A stretch of 42,013 bases of DNA from an uncultured Anaerolineaceae bacterium (GCA_937967805.1 CALBTC010000009.1:1-42013), one strand, 5' to 3'; shown: positions 15,888 to 24,250, numbered from the stretch's first letter. Notes: generated by a model from the sequence alone, not told the origin. Numbers and translations: made by a program.

Positions 15888-17204
15888 ATGGCTATTGATA
15901 CACCAAAAAACGTGCGCAATCTGGTTTTGTATGAAATTTACGTGCGCAATCACGGGCCGAACGGCACCTTTGCCGACGTGACCAAAGATTTGCCCCGCAT
16001 TCGCGAGATGGGCGTCGATTTCATCTGGTTTATGCCCATTCATCCCATTGGCCAGCTCAACAAAAAGGGTGAGTTGGGCTGCCCGTACTCTGTGCAGGAT
16101 TATTTTGAAGTGAACCCTGAATACGGCACCAAGAAGGAGTTTAAGCTGCTGGTGCAGTACGCTCATGCCCTGGGGCTGAAGGTGATGATCGACGTCGTGT
16201 ACAACCACACCGCCCACGATGCTGTGACAGTGGAGGCTCATCCGGAATGGTACCATCGCGATGAAAACGGCCGTCCCACTACCACCGTGCCCGAATGGAG
16301 CGACATCATCGACCTAGTGTACGACGACCCGGAGCTGTGGGATTATCTGATCGAGGCGCTGAAGATGTGGGTGGAGCTGGGTGTCGATGGTTTTCGCTGT
16401 GACGTGGCCTCGGTGGTGCCGCTGGCCTTTTGGCAGCGCGCCCGGCGTGAAGTGGCGGCTATCAAGCCAGACGTGCTCTGGCTGGCCGAAAGCGTAAATA
16501 CCGGCTTTGTTATCGACCGGCGGCAGCGCGGCCTTCTGGCCCAGTCCGACGGCGAAATCCACGAAGCGTTTGATTTGTCCTACGATTATGATATCTGGCC
16601 ATTGTGGGAGCGGGCGGTTGAGAAGGCAACGGCCGTTTCCGCCTACCTCACCGCCCTCTGGTACCAAAAAGGGATCTATCCGGTGCACACGGTCAAAATG
16701 CGCTGCGTAGAAAACCACGACCAGCCGCGCATCATGCGGCGCGCCCCCAACCGGGCACAGGCGCTGGCCTGGACGGCGTTTCAGGCGTTCAACGAGGGCG
16801 CCTTTCTCATTTATGCCGGGCAGGAATCCGAAGAGACGCGCACGCCGGATTTGTTCGACATCGACAAGATTCGCTGGGGTGGCTACGAGCTGCAAGCTTA
16901 CCTGACCAAATTATGCCGCTTGAAGAAAGACCCGGTGCTGGTGAACGGCCGTTTCACCCTGCTCACTCCTGAACCAGCTATCACCGCCCTGTGGCAGGCA
17001 GAAAATGAAGGGTTGTACGGCGTCTTCAACGTCTCTGGGGTGGTGGACGTGCAGCCCACGCCGCTGCCGGATGGGGAGTATGAGGACCTGCTGAGCGAAA
17101 CGGCCGTCCTTGTGCGTGATGGTGAGATGGCGGTGCCGGATACGGCCGTCATCCTGCGCTTCGCCGGCGTGTTGGAAGATGTTGGCCCCAGAGTGTGGTT
17201 GTAG
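15888..17204 (+). CDS. GH13 alpha-amylase family glycoside hydrolase
   Basis: A 438-residue (beta/alpha)8 enzyme of family GH13. The conserved regions are all visible: DVVYNHT at 102-108, GFRCDVAS with nucleophile Asp172, LAES with acid/base Glu201, and VENHDQ with Asp278. It has no signal peptide, so it should act in the cytoplasm on alpha-glucans or small alpha-glucosides. The C-terminal beta domain is short. The B-domain loop between strand 3 and helix 3 is also short, and there is no calcium-site region typical of secreted amylases. Exact specificity (alpha-amylase, glucosidase or transferase) cannot be told. The word-repeat hairpin at 15781-15860 lies in its leader, and another hairpin at 17218-17261 follows the stop. 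Confidence 0.92.
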   Translation: MAIDTPKNVRNLVLYEIYVRNHGPNGTFADVTKDLPRIREMGVDFIWFMPIHPIGQLNKKGELGCPYSVQDYFEVNPEYGTKKEFKLLVQYAHALGLKVMIDVVYNHTAHDAVTVEAHPEWYHRDENGRPTTTVPEWSDIIDLVYDDPELWDYLIEALKMWVELGVDGFRCDVASVVPLAFWQRARREVAAIKPDVLWLAESVNTGFVIDRRQRGLLAQSDGEIHEAFDLSYDYDIWPLWERAVEKATAVSAYLTALWYQKGIYPVHTVKMRCVENHDQPRIMRRAPNRAQALAWTAFQAFNEGAFLIYAGQESEETRTPDLFDIDKIRWGGYELQAYLTKLCRLKKDPVLVNGRFTLLTPEPAITALWQAENEGLYGVFNVSGVVDVQPTPLPDGEYEDLLSETAVLVRDGEMAVPDTAVILRFAGVLEDVGPRVWL

Positions 17205-17217
17205 TATTTGGTAAGCT

Positions 17218-17261
17218 GCGTGAAACGTGATGCGTGAGGTTGCCTGAGTCACGTTTCACGC
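17218..17261. terminator. Perfect 13-bp hairpin after the GH13 gene
   Basis: GCGTGAAACGTGA at 17218-17230 is exactly complementary to TCACGTTTCACGC at 17249-17261, with an 18-base loop. Further TTCACGCTTCAC words and CTTTTG follow. Position and the downstream T residues suggest a terminator, while the repeated GTGAAACGTGA words place it in the spacer hairpin class. Confidence 0.65.
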
Positions 17262-17351
17262 TTCACGCTTCACTTTTGCCGACTTCCCACCTGCCAGCGA
17301 TTATGTTAAAATGGCAGCCAACGTTATGTATATTTATTGCGGGATTGAAGT

Positions 17352-19139
17352 ATGACGACAAAGGCTGAGTTTTTGCAAGAGCATCCGCTTTTCCAATATT
17401 TGGGCGAGGAGCATATTGATGCCCTGGCCAAAATCACGGATGAAATTCAGTATGAAAATGGGGCGATGGTGGCTTACCAGGGGGATGTGGCCGATAGCTT
17501 GTACATTGTGAAAAGCGGCCGTTTGTACGCCGAAACCCGCCAAAACGACATTGAAAACGGCACCTATGTTGTCAGCAGTAAAGATTATCTTGTTGGGGAT
17601 TATTTTGGCGACGACTGGATGTTTGAGCCAAATGTGTATCCTGCCAACATTAAAGCCAAATCCTACCGGGATAAGCCCGCAATTTTGCTCAAGATAAAAG
17701 GTATCAATTTTGTTCGGTTCCTTAACCAATATCCGGAAGCTTTACCAGCTCTGCAAACCGAAATAGAAGAGGATGATGAAGGCAATGAAGAAGTAAAAGC
17801 GGGGCTTTCGCCTTATGCTTACGAAGAAGCCCAAAAATTATTTGCCAAAGCCAAGCGAAAACGCACCGTCATCAGCATTTTGCCCGATGAATTGGTGGAG
17901 TATAGTTCCCGACGCAGCCGCCTTTATCTTTTGGTGCAAATCTTTTTTCCCGTTTTGGCCCTGTTTGTTATTCCAACATTGCTTTACATGTTTTTTAATT
18001 CGCAGCCGCCAGAGAGCTTCATTTACCGGCTGCGCTTCAGTGTGCCCATTTTCTTTACCATTGTTTTGTTGGTTGTGGTTTTGTTCCAGTTGCTGGATTG
18101 GTCTAACGACTATTTTGTGATTACCAACAAGCGGGTGGTGCATCGTGAATTTGATTTACGCACCTTCCGTATTGACATAAAAACAGCGCGAATTGACCAG
18201 GTGCAAAGTGTGGAGATTGCCAAGCCGACGTTTATCACGAATTTGCTTAACTTTGGCACGGCGCGCATTACGACGGCTTCTGCTTTTGGCACCATCTTTT
18301 TCGACAACATCGACAATCCAATTGAGGTCAAGCGGACGCTGGACCATCAGAGCCGCCTGGTAAAAACGTTGGATGCCAGCAGAGAGCAAACGCTGCTGCG
18401 CGAGACGTTTAGCGAGCATTTTGCGGTGGAGCCGCAGTACGAGCCGATTGGGGAGGAGGCAACGACCCTGCCGCCGGCGCGGCCCCGACAGCGGCCCGGC
18501 TTGCTGCGGCGGTTACAGCAGCGTTATTATTGGCGGGTCGAAGAGGAAGACGCCATTACTTATCGCAAACATTTTCTTGTGTTGATTATTGAATCGATCA
18601 TTCCACTGGGATTGGCTTTGTTGGGGGTGTTGGTAACGGCCGTTCTCATTCGCTTCTTTGACTTTACCTTTCGGCAGCTTTTGCCCGCACTAATTTTTTT
18701 CTACTCGATTGATATTTTGTGGCTGATCTGGCGCATGGAGGATTGGCGCAACGACATGTTCCAACTGACCGACCGGTTGATTGTTGATATTGACAGACGG
18801 CCGTTTGGCTTTGGCGAAAGCCGCAAACAGGCTCTGCTGAGCAACATTCAAAATGTCAATGCCTACACGCCTGGCCTGATTCATACTATTTTTAACTATG
18901 GCAACGTGGAGATTGAAACGGCCGGCGCCGAAAGTAATCTCGTGTTTGAAGATATTCCCTATCCCAGCGTCATCCAAAGCGACATCTTTGCCCAACTGGA
19001 AAACATGCTTGATGAACAGCGCCGCCGCCAACGCGGCACGCGCCATAAAGAGTACGCCCTGCTGCTGGACGTGTACAAACAAACCATGGAGCAAGACCGC
19101 ATCCCCGACCGCACCCCCGGCGAAGTGCCGCCACTCTAA
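17352..19139 (+). CDS. Cyclic-nucleotide-binding-like domain fused to two membrane-anchored bacterial PH domains
   Basis: A 595-residue membrane protein. Residues about 10-135 have the CNB/CRP-type effector fold (LFQYLGEEHIDALAKI, YQGDVADSLYIVKSGRL). The phosphate-binding cassette is degenerate: it reads FGDDWMFEPNVYPANI, without the usual FGE and the Arg before Ala, so cyclic nucleotide binding is doubtful. Two repeats of a membrane-helix pair plus a bPH2/YdbT-like domain then follow. Helices are near 190-215 and 228-250, with PH domain about 255-335; further helices are near 405-432 and 437-460, with PH domain about 462-560. Parallel phrases in the two PH units are NDYFVITNKRVV and NDMFQLTDRLIV. 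The tail is charged. Family function is unknown; it may sense or stabilise the membrane. Confidence 0.85.
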   Translation: MTTKAEFLQEHPLFQYLGEEHIDALAKITDEIQYENGAMVAYQGDVADSLYIVKSGRLYAETRQNDIENGTYVVSSKDYLVGDYFGDDWMFEPNVYPANIKAKSYRDKPAILLKIKGINFVRFLNQYPEALPALQTEIEEDDEGNEEVKAGLSPYAYEEAQKLFAKAKRKRTVISILPDELVEYSSRRSRLYLLVQIFFPVLALFVIPTLLYMFFNSQPPESFIYRLRFSVPIFFTIVLLVVVLFQLLDWSNDYFVITNKRVVHREFDLRTFRIDIKTARIDQVQSVEIAKPTFITNLLNFGTARITTASAFGTIFFDNIDNPIEVKRTLDHQSRLVKTLDASREQTLLRETFSEHFAVEPQYEPIGEEATTLPPARPRQRPGLLRRLQQRYYWRVEEEDAITYRKHFLVLIIESIIPLGLALLGVLVTAVLIRFFDFTFRQLLPALIFFYSIDILWLIWRMEDWRNDMFQLTDRLIVDIDRRPFGFGESRKQALLSNIQNVNAYTPGLIHTIFNYGNVEIETAGAESNLVFEDIPYPSVIQSDIFAQLENMLDEQRRRQRGTRHKEYALLLDVYKQTMEQDRIPDRTPGEVPPL

Positions 19140-19144
19140 AAAGC

Positions 19145-19235
19145 ACAACACGAATCGCACGAATTGACAAATGATTCGAATAAACCAGGAAACATTCGTT
19201 TTATTCGTTCATTTGTGCTATTCGTGATTTTCTTT
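19145..19235. repeat. CACGAAT/ATTCGTG word-repeat hairpin, copy 2
   Basis: CACGAATCGCACGAATTGAC with AAATGATTCGAATAAA is followed by TTTATTCGTTCATTTGTGCT and ATTCGTGATTTTC. The right half is an imperfect complement of the left. The same words form the element at 15781-15860. It fills the gap between the CNB-PH gene and peptide deformylase. Confidence 0.7.
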
Positions 19236-19283
19236 AAGAAGTCCGCTTGAACCTTTTCCCCATTCCGCAGATAATAAAGCGTC

Positions 19284-19880
19284 ATGACCGAATTACAGAT
19301 TGTTACCCTACCTGATGAGGTGCTGCGTAAAAAGGCGCGTCCGGTGACCAAGTTTGACGACGACCTGCAAGCCCTTATCGACGATATGATTGAAACGATG
19401 CGCGCCGCCAACGGCGTCGGGCTGGCCGCACCGCAAATTGGGCAATCATTGCAGTTGGCCGTCATCGAAACGCTGCCCAAGGTTGATGAGGATGGCGAAG
19501 ATATCCCCGATTCCCGCGAACTGTTTGTCATTATCAACCCGCGCATTGTTTGGGAATCTCGCGAGGTAATCGACGGTATCGAAGGCTGCCTCTCAATTCC
19601 CGGATATGTGGGCGAAGTAGAACGCGCCTATGCCGTGCGTGTTCGGGCTCAAGACCGCCGGGGCAAGCCGCTGAAGCTGCGCCTGAAGGGGTGGACCGCC
19701 CGCATTTTCCAGCACGAAATTGATCACCTGAACGGCGTTCTCTACATCGACAAGCTCACCGACCGCGAAAACTTCTGGACCGACGAAGAATATTACAACA
19801 TGCGCCAGGCCGAACTGGAAGAAAAAGCAGAAGAAGGTGAAGAGGTGAAAGAAACGGCCGTCACCAAACCCAACGAATAA
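19284..19880 (+). CDS. def: Peptide deformylase
   Basis: A 198-residue metalloenzyme that removes the formyl group from new N-terminal fMet in the cytoplasm. All three motifs are present: GVGLAAPQIG (44-53), EGCLS with metal ligand Cys102, and QHEIDHLNG with His144, catalytic Glu145 and His148. The protein has a longer than usual acidic C-terminal tail (about 170-198, ELEEKAEEGEEVKET). There is no clear Shine-Dalgarno sequence before ATG 19284. gatC follows 66 bases later, so the gene sits with other translation genes. Confidence 0.97.
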   Translation: MTELQIVTLPDEVLRKKARPVTKFDDDLQALIDDMIETMRAANGVGLAAPQIGQSLQLAVIETLPKVDEDGEDIPDSRELFVIINPRIVWESREVIDGIEGCLSIPGYVGEVERAYAVRVRAQDRRGKPLKLRLKGWTARIFQHEIDHLNGVLYIDKLTDRENFWTDEEYYNMRQAELEEKAEEGEEVKETAVTKPNE

Positions 19881-19894
19881 ACGAAACATGAATT

Positions 19895-19921
19895 TGTCAT
19901 TCCCGCACAGGCGGGAATCCA
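19895..19921. repeat. Palindromic element ATTCCCGC-ACAG-GCGGGAAT
   Basis: An 8-bp stem with a 4-base loop (19899-19906 with 19911-19918), framed by GTC and CCA. It is a half copy of the composite element at 12069-12144. It lies between def and gatC. Confidence 0.7.
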
Positions 19922-19946
19922 CACTGACAAGCAAGAAGGATGTGCC

Positions 19947-20249
19947 ATGTCATTAACCCTCGCCGATGTTGAAAAAATCGCCCACCTGGCCCGCCTGGAG
20001 CTAACCGCGGCGGAAAAACAGCAGTACCTGGAACAGCTCTCCGCCATTTTAGATTACGCCGAGCGGCTTAATGAGCTGGACCTGACCGGCATTTCCCCCA
20101 CCGCCCACGCCATTGCCCAACAAAATATCATGCGGCCCGACGTGGCCGAACCATCCCTGCCTATGGATCATCTTCTTTTTAACGCGCCGCAGCAAAAAGA
20201 GAACCAGTTTGTGGTCCAGGCGGTGCTGGATGATGGTGGGAGTGCCTGA
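19947..20249 (+). CDS. gatC: Asp-tRNA(Asn)/Glu-tRNA(Gln) amidotransferase subunit C
   Basis: A 100-residue protein of normal length with the GatC pattern: LTLADVEKIAHLARLEL near 2-18, LEQLSAILDYAERLNELD near 28-45, then MRPDVAEPSLP and the C-terminal FVVQAVLDDG. GatC wraps around GatA and joins it to GatB in the complex that amidates mischarged Glu-tRNA(Gln) or Asp-tRNA(Asn). AAGGA lies about 8 bases before the ATG. gatA begins 54 bases downstream on the same strand, so they are probably co-transcribed. Confidence 0.95.
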   Translation: MSLTLADVEKIAHLARLELTAAEKQQYLEQLSAILDYAERLNELDLTGISPTAHAIAQQNIMRPDVAEPSLPMDHLLFNAPQQKENQFVVQAVLDDGGSA

Positions 20250-20303
20250 TACCTGATTTGTCGGTAGGGGGCGGTTCGTGAACGCCCTTAATAAAAGATA
20301 CTA

Positions 20304-21770
20304 ATGGATATTTCTAAACTGACTCTTGTAGAACTCCGCACCGCTTTACGCCAGGGCGAAACCAGCAGCGTGGCCGCCACTGAAGCGATGCTGGACCGCA
20401 TCGTGGCCCAGGACAATGAACTGCAAAGCTACCTCACCCTCACCGATGAGATGGCGCTGGAGCAGGCCCAAGCCGCCGACGAGCGGCTGGCCAATGGCGA
20501 ACGCACGCCGCTGCTGGGGGTGCCGGTGGCCGTCAAGGACATCATCTGCACCAACGGCGTGCCCACCACGGCCGGCAGCAAAATCCTGGAAGGGTTTGTG
20601 CCGCCGTACGACGCGTTTGTGGTGCAGCGGCTCAAAGCGGCCGGGGCGGTCATCCTGGGCAAAACCAACACCGACGAGTTTGCCATGGGCTCCTCTACCG
20701 AAAACTCGGCCTACGTGACCACGCGCAATCCGTGGGACCACGAACGCGTGCCGGGCGGCAGCAGCGGTGGCAGCGCTGCCGCCGTCGCTGCCGGTCTGGC
20801 TTATGCTGCGCTGGGCACCGACACCGGCGGCAGCGTGCGCCAGCCGGCGTCGTTTTGTGGTTTAGCAGGACTGCGACCGACGTACGGCCGTATCTCTCGC
20901 TGGGGGGTCATTGCCTTTGCCTCCACCTTGGACCAGGTCGGCACCTTTGGCCGCACCGTGGCCGACACGACGGCCCTGTTCCAGGTTGTCGCCGGGCACG
21001 ATGCCAATGACAGCACTTCACTCAACGTGCCCGTGCCAGACTTTGAAGCGGCGCTGACGGGCGACATCAAAGGGTTGCGCGTGGGTGTGCCCCAGGAATA
21101 TTTTATTGAAGGGATTGATGCGGAGGTAGAAACGGCCGTGCGCAGCGCCATCGCCAAACTGGAAGAATTGGGCGCGGAAATCGTGGAAATCAGCCTGCCG
21201 CACACCGGCTATGCTTTGCCAGTCTACTACCTCATTGCCCCGGCCGAGGCCAGCGCCAACCTGGCCCGCTACGACGGCATCCGCTTTGGCCCCCGCATCA
21301 CCGGCAGCGACATGATCGACAGCGTCAAAAAGACGCGCGCTCTGTTTGGCTCGGAGGTGAAGCGACGCATCATGCTGGGCACCTATGCCCTCAGTGCCGG
21401 TTACTATGATGAGTATTACGGCCGTGCCCTCAAAGTGCGCACCCTCATCAAGCAAGATTTTCTCAAAGCCTTTGAGCAGGTAGACGTCATTGCCGCGCCC
21501 ACCTCACCGACCACCGCCTTCAAAATCGGCGAAATCGTAGACGATCCGCTGAGCATGTATCTGCAAGACATTTTTACCCTACCTTTAAACCTCAGCGCCA
21601 GCTGCGGCATTTCTATCCCCTGCGGCTTCGACGGCCGTAGTTTACCTATTGGCTTACAGCTCATTGGCAATGCTTTGCAAGAGGCGACGATTTTGAATGC
21701 AGCTCATGCTTATGAACAGGCGACTGAATGGCACAAGCGGTTGCCCCAAAAAGGCAAACCTATCTCCTGA
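20304..21770 (+). CDS. gatA: Asp-tRNA(Asn)/Glu-tRNA(Gln) amidotransferase subunit A
   Basis: A 488-residue amidase-signature enzyme that frees ammonia from glutamine for the GatB reaction. The Ser-cisSer-Lys triad is visible as Lys78 in VAVKDIICT, Ser153 in PGGSSGGSAAA and Ser177 in GTDTGGSVRQ. The tail, with CGISIPCGFDGRSLPIGLQL near 432-451, is typical of GatA. The length is normal. It follows gatC closely, but gatB is missing from the expected next position and lies at 27073, after several accessory genes. No Shine-Dalgarno sequence is evident. Confidence 0.97.
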   Translation: MDISKLTLVELRTALRQGETSSVAATEAMLDRIVAQDNELQSYLTLTDEMALEQAQAADERLANGERTPLLGVPVAVKDIICTNGVPTTAGSKILEGFVPPYDAFVVQRLKAAGAVILGKTNTDEFAMGSSTENSAYVTTRNPWDHERVPGGSSGGSAAAVAAGLAYAALGTDTGGSVRQPASFCGLAGLRPTYGRISRWGVIAFASTLDQVGTFGRTVADTTALFQVVAGHDANDSTSLNVPVPDFEAALTGDIKGLRVGVPQEYFIEGIDAEVETAVRSAIAKLEELGAEIVEISLPHTGYALPVYYLIAPAEASANLARYDGIRFGPRITGSDMIDSVKKTRALFGSEVKRRIMLGTYALSAGYYDEYYGRALKVRTLIKQDFLKAFEQVDVIAAPTSPTTAFKIGEIVDDPLSMYLQDIFTLPLNLSASCGISIPCGFDGRSLPIGLQLIGNALQEATILNAAHAYEQATEWHKRLPQKGKPIS

Positions 21771-21788
21771 CTTGACGTCAGTAAAGTC

Positions 21789-21826
21789 ATCCGACATGAT
21801 ATACATGAATTAAAAATCATGCGGAT
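21789..21826. promoter_or_regulatory. Imperfect inverted repeat upstream of the DUF433/DUF5615 pair
   Basis: ATCCGACATGAT at 21789-21800 and ATCATGCGGAT at 21816-21826 are complementary apart from one extra A. The dyad sits 14-50 bases before the ATG of the DUF433 gene, in AT-rich sequence. It would suit an autoregulatory operator of a toxin-antitoxin operon. This is inference from position and symmetry. Confidence 0.45.
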
Positions 21827-21839
21827 AGAGTGAGCAAAT

Positions 21840-22151
21840 ATGGTTACCGAAACCCGTTACGAACATATTGCCCTAACAGTAGACAAAGTGCCCATTCTGG
21901 CTGGAACAACGATGAAGGTCATTGAACTTGTTTTGGCCCGGATTGCCTATGGCTGGAGTCCGGAAGAATTGCATTTTCAATTTCCTCACTTGTCTTTAGG
22001 ACAAATACACTCCGCTCTGGCTTACTATTGGGATCATCAGGAAGAGTTTGAGCAGGAGATTGAGCGGCGTCTGGACAGGATTGACCGGCTTCAGCGCCAG
22101 GCAGAACCATCGCTTTTAGTGGCGCGGCTGAAAGAAAAAGGCTTGCTTTAA
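21840..22151 (+). CDS. DUF433 family protein, probable antitoxin
   Basis: A 103-residue protein with the DUF433 helix-turn-helix pattern: YEHIALTVDKVPILAGTTMK near the start, then VIELVLARIAYGWSPEELHFQFPHLSLGQIHSALAYYWDH. This matches the family's G-T-R/M-hydrophobic region followed by the W-S-P-E-E/D-L recognition motif. It ends TAA-overlapping-ATG with the next gene (shared A at 22151), so the pair is translationally coupled. DUF433 proteins next to PIN-like DUF5615 proteins are commonly treated as toxin-antitoxin pairs, with DUF433 as the DNA-binding antitoxin. No ACGGCCGT octamer is present. Confidence 0.88.
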   Translation: MVTETRYEHIALTVDKVPILAGTTMKVIELVLARIAYGWSPEELHFQFPHLSLGQIHSALAYYWDHQEEFEQEIERRLDRIDRLQRQAEPSLLVARLKEKGLL

Positions 22152-22498
22152 TGGCACTGGCATTTTACATGGACCACCATGTGCCACGAGCGATTACGGT
22201 TGGATTGCGCCTGCGTGGCGTAGATGTTTTAACAGCCTACGAAGATGGCATGAGTGAGCTGGATGATCCCCAACTGTTGGATAGAGCAGCTGAATTAGAG
22301 CGGGTACTTTTTACGCAAGATGATGATTTGCTTGTAGAAGCTGCCCGAGGTCAAAAAGAAAACATCTTTTTTCATGGCGTTATTTACGCCCATCAACTGC
22401 GCGTCTCCATCGGCATTTGTATTCGCGATCTTGAACTCATCGCTCAAGCTGGTGAGCCTGATGACATTATCAACAGATTCCAGTTCTTGCCACTATAA
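22151..22498 (+). CDS. DUF5615 PIN-like protein, probable toxin
   Basis: A 115-residue PIN-like protein. Acidic residues expected to bind metal are in FYMDHHVP (Asp8), AYEDGMSELDDPQLL, and LFTQDDDLL (about 56-64). PIN-fold proteins of this kind are putative RNases. The DUF5615 hallmarks D-x-x-x-P at the N-terminus and T-x-D-x-D-L are seen. It overlaps the DUF433 antitoxin gene by one base. In place of the common F-x-x-D near the start it has FYMDHH. Function as a toxin is inferred from family and operon; no test is possible from sequence. Confidence 0.87.
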   Translation: MALAFYMDHHVPRAITVGLRLRGVDVLTAYEDGMSELDDPQLLDRAAELERVLFTQDDDLLVEAARGQKENIFFHGVIYAHQLRVSIGICIRDLELIAQAGEPDDIINRFQFLPL

Positions 22499-22573
22499 AA
22501 TATCCATAATCGATAGACCACCATTAGCAGCCTTTGCTGACTTACTTGACACCAACTAACCAGGAGCAACTCT

Positions 22574-23575
22574 TTGAAAATTATCATTCCCCTTGCTGGC
22601 TTTGGCACCCGAATGCGGCCGCACACCTGGAGCCGGGCAAAGCCGCTGCTGAATGTGGCGGGCAACACCATCATTGGCCATTTACTCAATTTTATGAATG
22701 AGATCACCACGGAAGAGGTGATTTTTGTGGTTGGTTATAAAGGTGATGAGATTGAAGCCTGGATTCGCGCGCATTATCCGCATTTGAATGCCCATTTTGT
22801 GGTGCAGGCGGAGGCATTGGGGCAGGCTCATGCCATCTGGATGTGCCGTGATTTTCTGGATGACGGCGAGGTGCTGGTGGCTTTTGGTGACGGCATCGTG
22901 GAGGCGCGCTACACAGAGATTCCCGAACCGGATGCCGACGGCGTGATTTTGGTGCAGGAGATGGCAGATCCGCGCACGTTTGGCGTGGTGGTGACCGATG
23001 AAAAGGACGTGGTCCACGATTTTATTGAGAAGCCGAGCACGATGGAGCATAAGCAGGTGCTGGCGGGGATTTACTGGTTCAAGAACGGCCGTCTCCTCCA
23101 CAACGCCATCCAAACCATCATTGAAGGAAATCGGCAAACCAAAGGTGAAATTTATTTGGTGGATGCCTACAAGGTGATGCTGGAACAGGGCGCCGTCATC
23201 AAAGCCAAGCCCACGATTTTCTGGCTGGACGCGGGCAAGCCTGACTACATGCTAAGCAGTAACCAGAAGCTGCTGTCACTGGGCTACGGCACGCAAGACG
23301 CCATCGAGCGCAGCACTGCTGAAGATTTTACGGTGGTGCCGCCGGTGTTTATTCATGAAACGGCCGTTATCAATCAAAGCGTCATCGGCCCATTCGCCAG
23401 TATCGAGGCGGGTGCGATTGTCAAAAGCAGCATCGTGCGCAACAGCATCATTGATGCCGGGGCGCACATCGAAAACTGCATCCTGGACGAGGCGCTGGTA
23501 GGCGAAAACGCTCGCCTCACCGGGCAACCCAAAGCGATGTTCATTGGCGACGATTCGAAAGTGGAAATCGGATGA
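22574..23575 (+). CDS. NDP-sugar pyrophosphorylase / sugar nucleotidyltransferase
   Basis: A 333-residue nucleotidyltransferase that would join a sugar 1-phosphate to an NTP. The signature LAGFGTRMRPHTWSRAKPLL at 7-26 carries the G-x-G-T-R-x-R-P-x-T...K-P motif. The metal and product site is GDGIVEA near 114-120, and EKP at about 153-155 is typical. The last 80 residues (FIHETAVINQSVIGPFAS and on) form hexapeptide repeats of a left-handed beta helix, as in RmlA-long or mannose-1-P guanylyltransferase relatives. The start is TTG at 22574 with AGGAG 7 bases upstream. The sugar and nucleotide cannot be assigned: it resembles glucose-1-phosphate thymidylyl- or uridylyltransferases. No cell-wall sugar cluster lies around it. 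Confidence 0.88.
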   Translation: MKIIIPLAGFGTRMRPHTWSRAKPLLNVAGNTIIGHLLNFMNEITTEEVIFVVGYKGDEIEAWIRAHYPHLNAHFVVQAEALGQAHAIWMCRDFLDDGEVLVAFGDGIVEARYTEIPEPDADGVILVQEMADPRTFGVVVTDEKDVVHDFIEKPSTMEHKQVLAGIYWFKNGRLLHNAIQTIIEGNRQTKGEIYLVDAYKVMLEQGAVIKAKPTIFWLDAGKPDYMLSSNQKLLSLGYGTQDAIERSTAEDFTVVPPVFIHETAVINQSVIGPFASIEAGAIVKSSIVRNSIIDAGAHIENCILDEALVGENARLTGQPKAMFIGDDSKVEIG

Positions 23576-23690
23576 CAGTATCAAAAATCAGAGTATGCAT
23601 GTTTACCATCGAAAACAGATTGAACGATAAATTTTTTAGTGTGAGTTCAATAACAAAGCAAATCGACAGTAATATGGAAGGAAAAATGAT

Positions 23691-24250
23691 ATGCCGAGAG
23701 TTCCATCAATTAATCAAGCTGTTATTATTGGACAAATTGCGGATATTCAATTTAAATCTGGTGGGATTTTTAGTTGGAATTTCGATGTAATGATTCCTTC
23801 ATTGACTCGTACTGAAGCAACTTTGTTGTGTGGCGTTCCAGATAATAAGCTGGGTCAAATGATAAAAAATGCTTCTGTTGGTGAGGATTGGGTTCTCATT
23901 GAAGGAAAAGTTAGACATCGGGGGTTATTCAAGTTCGAAGCATAAGCATTTTAAATGAACCAAAACAAAATCATCTTCCCATTCATCATGTAGCTTTACT
24001 CGGCGCAATCAAATCGATTAGTAAGAATACTGGTCAAGTATACTCATGGCAGTTCAACGTAGATGTTTATAAGGAATATGGAACGGAGGGAGAAGTAGCG
24101 GCTAGCTTAACCTGTGGAGTCGGTGATTCTTCTCTAAACGAAGAAATAATAGAATCTGCGATTACGGGAGAATGGGTATCTTTGCGAGGCAAGGTGCGTG
24201 AAGGGGGATTTATCCAAGTTGTTTCTATGTGCATTTTAAATAAGCCCTAA
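23691..24250 (+). pseudogene. Frameshifted gene of two tandem homologous repeats (OB-fold-like)
   Basis: The first frame runs from ATG 23691 to a TAA at 23943-23945. Its first part (VIIGQIADIQFKSGGIFSWN ... GEDWVLIEGKVRHRG) continues in the next frame as VIQVRSISILNEP, then a linker, then a second copy (VALLGAIKSISKNTGQVYSW ... GEWVSLRGKVREGGFIQV) ending CILNKP and TAA at 24248-24250. The two copies align end to end, including ISILNEP and CILNKP. The break is at CGGGGGTT, about 23917-23924: one extra G would restore a single gene of about 186 residues. The beta-rich pattern with (W)V-x-(L/I)-x-G-K-V-R resembles an OB fold, such as single-stranded DNA binding proteins, but I cannot name a family. 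GC is visibly lower than the flanks, and there is no ACGGCCGT, suggesting transfer. AGGA lies about 9 bases before the ATG. Confidence 0.7.

Noticed and set aside
23572..23790. Open frame of 72 codons after the nucleotidyltransferase
   Set aside because: It overlaps the better-supported gene at 23691 in another frame, lacks a ribosome binding site and shows no domain.
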